Below are positions 1-4,208 of a stretch of DNA of 7,002 bases, one piece after another. How positions within the stretch are numbered: position 1 is the stretch's first letter; each line of letters starts with the position of its first letter. A program made the position numbers and the translations under genes. Source of the DNA: Methanosarcinales archaeon (GTDB lineage Archaea > Halobacteriota > Syntropharchaeia > Alkanophagales > Methanospirareceae); NCBI GenBank assembly GCA_016649585.1, contig JAENXH010000069.1, positions 1-7,002 on the forward strand, given 5' to 3'. Below the pieces are notes generated by a model. That model was not told where the DNA came from. It saw only the letters and a program-made list of their open reading frames with translations, and searched no databases.

Positions 1-550
1 CTATATCGGATATCATCAACCGTCCGCCGGGTTTTAGCACCCGGAAAGCTTCTTTAAATACTCTTGCTTTGTTAGGTGAAAGGTTGATCACACAGTTTGA
101 AATAACAACATCAACAGAATTATCGGCAAGAGGCAGATTTTCAATTTCTCCCAGCCTGAATTCTACATTATCGTAATTGCCTTTCTCAGCGTTTTCTCTG
201 GCTTTCGCGAGCATCTCTGGTGTCATATCAACACCAATTATTCTGCCCTCCGTCCCCACTCTATCGGCCGCGAGAAAGCAATCGAACCCCGCACCGGATC
301 CAAGGTCAAGAACGGTCTCTCTTTCTTTTAAAGAGGCAAGAGCGACAGGATTACCACATCCAAGACCAAGGTTCGCACCTTCAGGAACCGCTTTCAGGTC
401 TTCTTCACTGTAACCTATTTTCTTGCTGATATCCTCTGCCAAGTCAGTGCTTCCGCAGCAGAAATCCACGGTAGCACAGCAAGAACGCTCCTTTTTGGCT
501 ATTTTAGCATAGCCATCTCTTACCGCTTCTTTTATCTTCTCGGCTCTCAT
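1..550 (-). CDS. arsM: Arsenite S-adenosylmethionine methyltransferase (ArsM-like), C-terminus cut off by window edge
   Basis: Reading leftwards from an ATG at 550-548 gives 183 codons that run off the left edge, so the C-terminal part is missing. Family knowledge: ArsM transfers methyl groups from SAM to trivalent arsenic in the cytoplasm, as a detoxification step. Seen: a cysteine-rich N-terminus (Cys24-Cys25 and Cys31-Cys32), the ArsM-typical stretch VPEGANLGLGCGNP (Cys65), SAM motif I LDLGSGAGFD (82-90), the acidic motif GVDMTPEML (106-114), and SNCVINLSP (151-159) with Cys153. Cys65 and Cys153 match two of the arsenic-binding cysteines known in the family; the third would lie beyond the edge. 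In-frame alternative starts are GTG at 565 and ATG at 608; ATG 550 was chosen because MRAEKIKEAV resembles the usual family start. It follows moaE by 75 bases on the same strand, so it may be co-transcribed, although a weak TATA-like TTTATC lies near 594-599. The family call is firm; arsenic as the in vivo substrate is inferred. Confidence 0.88.
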   Translation of the reverse strand, partial: MRAEKIKEAVRDGYAKIAKKERSCCATVDFCCGSTDLAEDISKKIGYSEEDLKAVPEGANLGLGCGNPVALASLKERETVLDLGSGAGFDCFLAADRVGTEGRIIGVDMTPEMLAKARENAEKGNYDNVEFRLGEIENLPLADNSVDVVISNCVINLSPNKARVFKEAFRVLKPGGRLMISDI

Positions 551-625
551 TTTTGTGACATCCACAATGTACAGTTTGGATATGATACCAGATAAATGTA
601 TTAACATCTGTTTCGATTTCCGACG

Positions 626-985
626 CTACACTTCTTTCTTCCAGATAGGCACTCTCTCTTTTAACTCGTCTATCAGGTACTCACAAGCCCGAAAAGCCTC
701 CTTTCTGTGCTTCGCACCCACCAGAATGACAACGATGTTATCACCGACTTTGAGTGAACCTTCTCGATGAACGATTTCCACTGCTTCGACCTCGAACTTT
801 TCACGAGCCTCTCTCTCCAGTTTCTCCAGCTCGTCCACCGCCATTTTCTCGTATACCTCCACGTTCATCCCTTTTATCTCCCCCTCCCCTCGTACCACGC
901 CTAAAAACGTCACGATAGCACCCATCTCCGGCTTTTTCATCTTCCTTACAAGTTCATCAATCGAGAAATCCTCTTTCGTAATCAT
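626..985 (-). CDS. moaE: Molybdopterin synthase catalytic (large) subunit MoaE
   Basis: MoaE pairs with thiocarboxylated MoaD to convert precursor Z (cPMP) into molybdopterin by inserting two dithiolene sulfurs, in the cytoplasm. From the ATG at 985 the protein has 119 residues. Seen: GAIVTFLGVVRG (23-34), a YEKMA segment (45-49), VHREGSLKVGD (72-82), the AKHRKEAFRACEYLIDELK block (91-109) and the terminal PIWKKEV. Lys109 and Lys116 have the same seven-residue spacing as the two active-site lysines of E. coli MoaE (119 and 126). The protein stops just after WKKE, shorter than the roughly 150-residue bacterial enzyme. Start choice: a GTG at 1003 would extend it by six residues but has no ribosome binding site, whereas GGAGG at 1001-997 sits 11 bases before ATG 985, a spacing also seen at mcrB. 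The frame overlaps the end of moaD if GTG 1003 is used; with ATG 985 the gap is 7 bases. Confidence 0.93.
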   Translation of the reverse strand: MITKEDFSIDELVRKMKKPEMGAIVTFLGVVRGEGEIKGMNVEVYEKMAVDELEKLEREAREKFEVEAVEIVHREGSLKVGDNIVVILVGAKHRKEAFRACEYLIDELKERVPIWKKEV

Positions 986-992
986 CTTCTCA

Positions 993-1232
993 TCATCCTC
1001 CACTTACCGGCGGAAAAAGAGCAATCTCATCATCATCTTTTAGTATCTCCTCCGGGTGAGCATATTTATGGTTCAGCGATAGTATTATCTTCTGTTTCTT
1101 CAGGTCTGGATATTCATTTCTCAAACGGAATATAATATCGTGCAGCATCCTACCGTCCTCTATCTCTACCTCTTTCTGCTTTTCCCCAACAATTTCACGG
1201 AATTGCGCAAAGAATCTTACCGTAACTTTCAT
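993..1232 (-). CDS. moaD: Molybdopterin synthase sulfur-carrier (small) subunit MoaD
   Basis: A ubiquitin-fold sulfur carrier. Its C-terminal glycine is adenylated and then thiocarboxylated, and it delivers sulfur to the MoaE active site. The chosen start gives 79 residues, the family's usual size. Seen: an N-terminal strand MKVTVRFFAQFREIVG, the segment LKDDDEIALFPPVSGG at the end, and the obligatory terminal Gly-Gly. The frame stays open upstream to an ATG at 1277, adding 15 residues (95 in total counting the stop), but MKVTVRFF is the family-typical beginning, and AAGGG at 1246-1242 lies nine bases before ATG 1232. Curiously, a strong GGAGGAG lies only two bases before ATG 1277, too close for normal use, so the longer form cannot be excluded. 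First gene of a minus-strand moaD-moaE(-arsM) unit, divergent from the cysteine desulfurase that could supply its sulfur. The activating enzyme (MoeB-like) is not in the window. Confidence 0.92.
   Translation of the reverse strand: MKVTVRFFAQFREIVGEKQKEVEIEDGRMLHDIIFRLRNEYPDLKKQKIILSLNHKYAHPEEILKDDDEIALFPPVSGG
997..1001 (-). promoter_or_regulatory. Shine-Dalgarno GGAGG of moaE inside the last codons of moaD
   Basis: On the minus strand GGAGGATGA holds the last two glycine codons (GGA GGA) and TGA stop of moaD, and also supplies a perfect GGAGG 11 bases before the moaE ATG at 985. It decides the moaE start in favour of ATG 985 over GTG 1003. Confidence 0.6.
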
Positions 1233-1277
1233 ACGTACCATCCCTTCTTGTGTGTATTGATACCCTACCAGAAGCAT

Positions 1278-1391
1278 CTCCTCCGAGTATGAGGCAATCT
1301 AAAGTTTACCACTTTTACTATGTACGGATAGTTGTATGTTATTATAGATAAAGATAGCGGGAAATAATAGTGTAAGGATGGTGTCCATGAC
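1278..1391. promoter_or_regulatory. Divergent intergenic region with TATA-like element (1339-1347)
   Basis: AT-rich stretch between the divergent moaD and cysteine desulfurase genes. TTATTATAG at 1339-1347 is a plausible archaeal TATA box for the plus strand, placing transcription start near 1368-1372, about 20 bases before ATG 1392. Its complement CTATAATAA could serve the minus strand, and a second minus-strand candidate is AACTTTAGA near 1297-1305. A small inverted repeat AAAGT-TTACC-ACTTT occupies 1301-1315. GGTG at 1380-1383 is the likely ribosome binding site of the plus-strand gene. Positions are read by eye and no operator is recognised. Confidence 0.4.
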
Positions 1392-2585
1392 ATGAACGAA
1401 AGAATAAGAGCGGATTTTCCTATACTGAAGGATATAATTTACATGGACAGTGCAGCAACGAGCCTCACACCCGAGCCAGTCTTAGAAGCCGTTTTGAGCT
1501 ATTACCGTGAGTATAATGCGAATGTAGGGCGTGGCGTTCACCGCTTATCACAGGTTGCATCACAGAAGTATCAAAACGCACACCGCAAAGTAGCGGAATT
1601 CATTGGTGCTAAAGAGGGAGAGGTGATATTCACAAAGAATACCACGGAAGCCATAAATATGGTTGCATACGGGCTTCGATGGACGAAAGGTGACGAAATA
1701 GTAACAACGTTGCTGGAGCACCATTCTAATTTCCTCCCGTGGTTGAGATTGAAAGAGAAGGGCGTGAGTCTGAAGATCGTGAAGCCCTCCAAGAGTGGGA
1801 TATTTGACATTTCTGATTTCGAGCATGCTATTGGCGACAGAACGAAATTGGTTGCGGTAACACAGGTATCAAATGTCCTGGGTACGATTTCGCCAATTAA
1901 AGAGATGGCAGCGATTTGCAAAGAGACGGGCGGTGGCAACGACACTTTATTCCTCGTTGATGGTGCTCAGTCCGTGCCCCACATCCCGATAAATGTAGAA
2001 GAGCTTGGTTGTGACTTCCTTGCCTTTTCAGGACATAAAATGCTCGGGCCGACCGGAACAGGCGTCCTCTGGATGAGGGATCCCGACGGACTTGAGCCTA
2101 CCTTTTTTGGTGGCGGGATGATCGAAACTGTATCCCGGGACGATTACACCCTAACAGGTGGCTATGAGCGATTTGAGGCAGGTACACCACATATCTCAGG
2201 AGGGATTGGTCTTGGAAGGGCGGTTGATTATCTGAATGACGTGGGAATGGAGAGAATAAGAGTTCACGAGGAGCGCTTGGCTAAGAAACTCATAGAAGGA
2301 TTGTTAGGCATAGAGAAGGTGCAGGTTTACGGCTCCACGAATCTGAGCGAAAGAATTGGCGTGGTGTCCTTCACTGTTGAGGGCTTGCATCCGCACGATA
2401 TTGCGTTAATGCTCGACGAAGCCTCTGATATACTGGTGCGGTCTGGACATCACTGCTGCATGCCGTTGATGCACTATTTAGGACTGGATGATGGAACGGT
2501 CAGGGCTTCTGTATATTTATACAATACTAAAGAGGAGGTTGACACGTTTTTAGAGCTGGTTGAGGGGATCGCAAAGGTGGTGTAA
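1392..2585 (+). CDS. Class II cysteine desulfurase (SufS/CsdA-like), PLP-dependent
   Basis: A 397-residue fold-type I PLP enzyme that removes sulfur from L-cysteine, giving alanine and an enzyme persulfide. Seen, in order: N-terminal YMDSAATSLTPEPV (17-30), EHHSN with the PLP-stacking His111, cofactor-binding DGAQ (Asp190), SGHK with the Schiff-base Lys216, GPTGTGVLW (219-227), and the class II active-site loop VRSGHHCCMPLM (349-360) with Cys355 as the persulfide-forming residue. The RxGHHC signature separates SufS/CsdA-type enzymes from IscS/NifS. A second cysteine, Cys356, takes the place of the usual Ala. Length matches the family (about 400). The TAA stop overlaps the fdhD ATG by one base (TAATG), so the two are almost certainly co-transcribed. 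In E. coli a desulfurase (IscS) hands sulfur to FdhD, so by inference this one supplies FdhD and possibly MoaD. A role in Fe-S assembly is also possible, although no SufB, SufC, SufD or SufE gene is nearby. Confidence 0.93.
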   Translation: MNERIRADFPILKDIIYMDSAATSLTPEPVLEAVLSYYREYNANVGRGVHRLSQVASQKYQNAHRKVAEFIGAKEGEVIFTKNTTEAINMVAYGLRWTKGDEIVTTLLEHHSNFLPWLRLKEKGVSLKIVKPSKSGIFDISDFEHAIGDRTKLVAVTQVSNVLGTISPIKEMAAICKETGGGNDTLFLVDGAQSVPHIPINVEELGCDFLAFSGHKMLGPTGTGVLWMRDPDGLEPTFFGGGMIETVSRDDYTLTGGYERFEAGTPHISGGIGLGRAVDYLNDVGMERIRVHEERLAKKLIEGLLGIEKVQVYGSTNLSERIGVVSFTVEGLHPHDIALMLDEASDILVRSGHHCCMPLMHYLGLDDGTVRASVYLYNTKEEVDTFLELVEGIAKVV

Positions 2586-3349
2586 TGGAAATGTTAAAAG
2601 AGGTAAAATGCCGGAAAATCAGTGAAGATACGTTCGTTGAGGAGAAGCATGAGGTCATAAAGGAAGAGCCGTTATCCATCTCCATTAATGGTCGGCACTA
2701 TGTAACCGCAATGATAAGCCCGCACATGAAGAAAGAATTTGTCATGGGGCATCTCGTCGCAGAAGGTATTATAAAAAGCATTGATGAAATAGAGTCCTTG
2801 CAGCTCGCGGATAATACTGCAAACGTGATAATAACCCATCCTCTAAAAGTTTTAGCGGCAAGAAAAATCATTGTGAGTGGATGCGGCACCGGGTCTTCGT
2901 TCTTGGACGAATCAAAATTACCGAAGATACGTTCCAGCGTGAAAATTGACGTGGGCGATATAATTGCAGGGGTAAAATCCATTTTACATTCTCAGGTGCA
3001 CGAAATCACAGGGGGTGTGCATCTGGTCGGATTATTTGACAAATACGTTCACAAATACGTCCAGATTTGCATAGCAGAGGACATAGGACGGCATAACGCA
3101 CTTGATAAAGTGATAGGCTACGGCTTAATCAAGGATATAGATTTTGAAAAGACCTTTGTTGCGAGCACGGGTCGAATCTCGTCGGAAATGGCGTTGAAGT
3201 GCTCGGTAGCAAATATTCCTCTTCTTGCATCGCGTGGTGCGACAACGAGTTTGGCGGTTGAGCTTGCGGAGAAGACGGGTTTATGCATTATCGGATTCGT
3301 GAGGGGCGAAAAGATGAATGTCTATACGAATGCGGAAAGGATACGGTGA
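2585..3349 (+). CDS. fdhD: FdhD family sulfurtransferase for Mo/W-bis-pterin enzymes
   Basis: FdhD carries sulfur from a cysteine desulfurase to the metal of the bis-molybdopterin guanine dinucleotide cofactor and is needed for formate dehydrogenase activity. The 254-residue product shows the family blocks: EEPLSISINGRHYVTAM (27-43), TGGVHLVGLFD (142-152), the signature EDIGRHNALDKVIG (165-178), STGRISSEMALK (194-205), IPLLASRGATTSLAVELAEKTG (211-232) and GFVRGEKMNVYT (237-248). The mobile cysteine loop reads SGCGTGSS with only Cys100; the second Cys of the E. coli CxxC is absent. A 12-base near-tandem repeat (ACAAATACGT at 3039 and 3051) encodes KYVHKYV. Start: ATG 2585 overlaps the upstream stop. 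ATG 2591, two codons on, is ten bases from GGTGG at 2576-2580 and may be the real start. Likely clients are a formate dehydrogenase-like enzyme or formylmethanofuran dehydrogenase, neither of which is in the window. Confidence 0.93.
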   Translation: MEMLKEVKCRKISEDTFVEEKHEVIKEEPLSISINGRHYVTAMISPHMKKEFVMGHLVAEGIIKSIDEIESLQLADNTANVIITHPLKVLAARKIIVSGCGTGSSFLDESKLPKIRSSVKIDVGDIIAGVKSILHSQVHEITGGVHLVGLFDKYVHKYVQICIAEDIGRHNALDKVIGYGLIKDIDFEKTFVASTGRISSEMALKCSVANIPLLASRGATTSLAVELAEKTGLCIIGFVRGEKMNVYTNAERIR

Positions 3350-3382
3350 TAGGAGTCAAGCGCAATGGCTCAATGCAAAATG

Positions 3383-3393
3383 CAAATTTATAC
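3383..3393 (+). promoter_or_regulatory. Probable archaeal promoter (BRE/TATA) of the SAM methyltransferase
   Basis: GCAAATTTATA at 3382-3392 looks like an archaeal BRE followed by a TATA box (TTTATA at 3387-3392). Transcription would start near 3412-3418, leaving a leader of about 25 bases before ATG 3441. It lies in the 91-base gap after fdhD, so the methyltransferase may be transcribed separately. By-eye call. Confidence 0.4.
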
Positions 3394-3420
3394 AAATCAC
3401 TACACAGGATATTGATTGAG

Positions 3421-3440
3421 TAAGTAATCACTTAATTAAG
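3421..3440. repeat. Overlapping inverted repeats just upstream of the methyltransferase start
   Basis: TAAGT-AATC-ACTTA (3421-3434) is a five-base inverted repeat, and CTTAATTAAG (3431-3440) is a perfect ten-base palindrome that ends directly before ATG 3441. They occupy the place where a Shine-Dalgarno would be expected and none is visible. They could be a protein-binding site or chance in AT-rich sequence. Confidence 0.35.
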
Positions 3441-3986
3441 ATGGGCGTATTAGCGAATGAAGTAGAATTGGTGACTGAATTATGTGAGCGGCTAAAACGA
3501 GAGAAAGAGAAGACAAAGTCGAAGACCGCGAGTTTGAAGATACTGGATATTGGCTGTGGCACGGGAAAGCTTGCGGTCTATTTAAGCGAGGAGACGGGCT
3601 GTGCTGTAACCGGGATTGATCCGGTGCGAGCGAACGTAGAAAAAGCACGAATGAAAACTTCTTCAGTCACGTTTGAGGTACAATCTGCGGAGGAGCTGAC
3701 TTTTGCGACTAATACATTCGATTTTGCGGTTTCGCTCAAAGCGCTGCATGAAATCCAAAACCCTCGAGAAGCTTTGAGAGAGGCGAGACGTGTGCTGAAA
3801 GAAGGCGGGAAGATTTTTATTGTTGACTGGGTAGGCGGTGTCGTGCAAACAAGCAGTCACGCGCATGCGAAGAAATATTTCAGTTCGGAACGGATAAAAG
3901 AAGCGCTTTCAGAAGCAGGGTTTGTCAATCTGAGCATCAAACCCAATAAAGAGGGGGAATTGATGTTATGCGAAGGGGGAAGATAA
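3441..3986 (+). CDS. Class I SAM-dependent methyltransferase, small (Methyltransf_11/25 type), substrate unknown
   Basis: The 181-residue product has a Rossmann-type SAM methyltransferase core. Seen: motif I ILDIGCGTGKLA (34-45), acidic end of strand 2 at GIDP (Asp60), NTFDFAVSLKALHEI (91-105) as motif IV, REARRVLKEGGKIFIVDW (113-130) as motif V/VI, and a C-terminal FSSERIKEALSEAGF (147-161). The first 30 residues are charged and probably helical. No membrane segment or signal peptide is evident. No methyl-acceptor can be read from the sequence; UbiE-like small-molecule and protein methyltransferases share this architecture. ATG 3441 is chosen because the frame is closed by TGA at 3417-3419 upstream, but no ribosome binding site precedes it. 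It sits between the cysteine desulfurase/fdhD pair and mcrB, all on the plus strand, so an MCR-related role (F430 or protein modification) is possible but is inference only. Confidence 0.85.
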   Translation: MGVLANEVELVTELCERLKREKEKTKSKTASLKILDIGCGTGKLAVYLSEETGCAVTGIDPVRANVEKARMKTSSVTFEVQSAEELTFATNTFDFAVSLKALHEIQNPREALREARRVLKEGGKIFIVDWVGGVVQTSSHAHAKKYFSSERIKEALSEAGFVNLSIKPNKEGELMLCEGGR

Positions 3987-4079
3987 GTGCATAACTCTCG
4001 AAGCTCCTTGAACGGCAAGTCTAAAATCAGTGCGCTTTTCATACTACTGCCCTAATTAGTTCGAATAAATGTTAATTTC

Positions 4080-4095
4080 ATATTAATTGTAATAT
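4080..4095. repeat. Perfect 6-bp inverted repeat with 4-base spacer upstream of the mcr promoter
   Basis: ATATTA-ATTG-TAATAT is a perfect dyad centred about 55 bases before the TATA element of mcr. Archaeal regulators often bind such AT-rich dyads, but the low sequence complexity makes chance plausible. Confidence 0.35.
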
Positions 4096-4130
4096 CTTCC
4101 ATTTATCATTTTTGGATAGCTGCGATAAAG

Positions 4131-4147
4131 CGAAACTCTTTTAAGTA
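4131..4147 (+). promoter_or_regulatory. Probable mcr operon promoter (BRE CGAAA + TATA TTTTAAGTA)
   Basis: CGAAA at 4131-4135 fits an archaeal BRE, and TTTTAAGTA at 4139-4147 fits a TATA box. Transcription would then begin about 25 bases from the box centre, near 4167, giving a leader of about 40 bases that opens with the hairpin at 4168-4184. Position inferred by eye. Confidence 0.5.
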
Positions 4148-4167
4148 CCTGTCATGTTATCCTATAC

Positions 4168-4184
4168 TTACCCTATGTGGGTAA
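4168..4184 (+). promoter_or_regulatory. Stem-loop at the predicted 5' end of the mcr transcript
   Basis: TTACCC (4168-4173), loop TATGT, GGGTAA (4179-4184) make a perfect six-base-pair stem. It lies at or just after the predicted transcription start and ends eight bases before GGAGG, so it could stabilise the 5' end, influence ribosome access, or act as a DNA operator over the start site. Confidence 0.45.
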
Positions 4185-4192
4185 TAAAAATG

Positions 4193-4197
4193 GGAGG
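4193..4197 (+). promoter_or_regulatory. Shine-Dalgarno GGAGG of mcrB
   Basis: GGAGG within GGGAGGATAAAG, 11 bases before ATG 4209. A possible minimal frame ATG GGA GGA TAA (4190-4201) overlaps it. Comparable sites precede mcrG (GGAGG 5530-5534, spacer 10) and mcrA (GGAGG 6386-6390, spacer 9). Confidence 0.65.
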
Positions 4198-4208
4198 ATA
4201 AAGAAGTT

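Larger units (their letters stand above)
3987..4208. other. mcr upstream intergenic region, no gene
   Basis: This stretch of 222 bases is notably AT-rich and has no credible reading frame. From left to right it holds a weak stem CTTG-AACGG-CAAG (4008-4020), the palindrome CTAATTAG (4052-4059), the inverted repeat ATATTA-ATTG-TAATAT (4080-4095), T-rich runs (4101-4113) that may end transcription from the methyltransferase, a BRE/TATA pair (4131-4147), a leader hairpin (4168-4184) and the mcrB ribosome binding site (4193-4197). Confidence 0.7.

Noticed and set aside
177..429. Two plus-strand open frames at the left end
   Set aside because: Both are antisense to the clear ArsM reading frame and show no motif or start signal.
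1233..1277. N-terminal extension of MoaD from ATG 1277
   Set aside because: The family starts at the MKVTVRFF strand, and the GGAGGAG before ATG 1277 is only two bases away; kept only as an alternative.
4008..4020. CTTG-AACGG-CAAG as a terminator after the methyltransferase
   Set aside because: A four-pair stem without a following T run is too weak; the T-rich runs near 4101-4113 are likelier to end transcription, but that too is unproven.
4058..4068. GTTCGAAT resembling a tRNA T-loop
   Set aside because: The flanking bases do not form a T-arm stem, and no acceptor, D or anticodon arm is found around it.
4190..4201. Minimal frame ATG GGA GGA TAA over the mcrB Shine-Dalgarno
   Set aside because: It arises from the ribosome binding site sequence itself and has no site of its own; a leader peptide of three residues is not supported.
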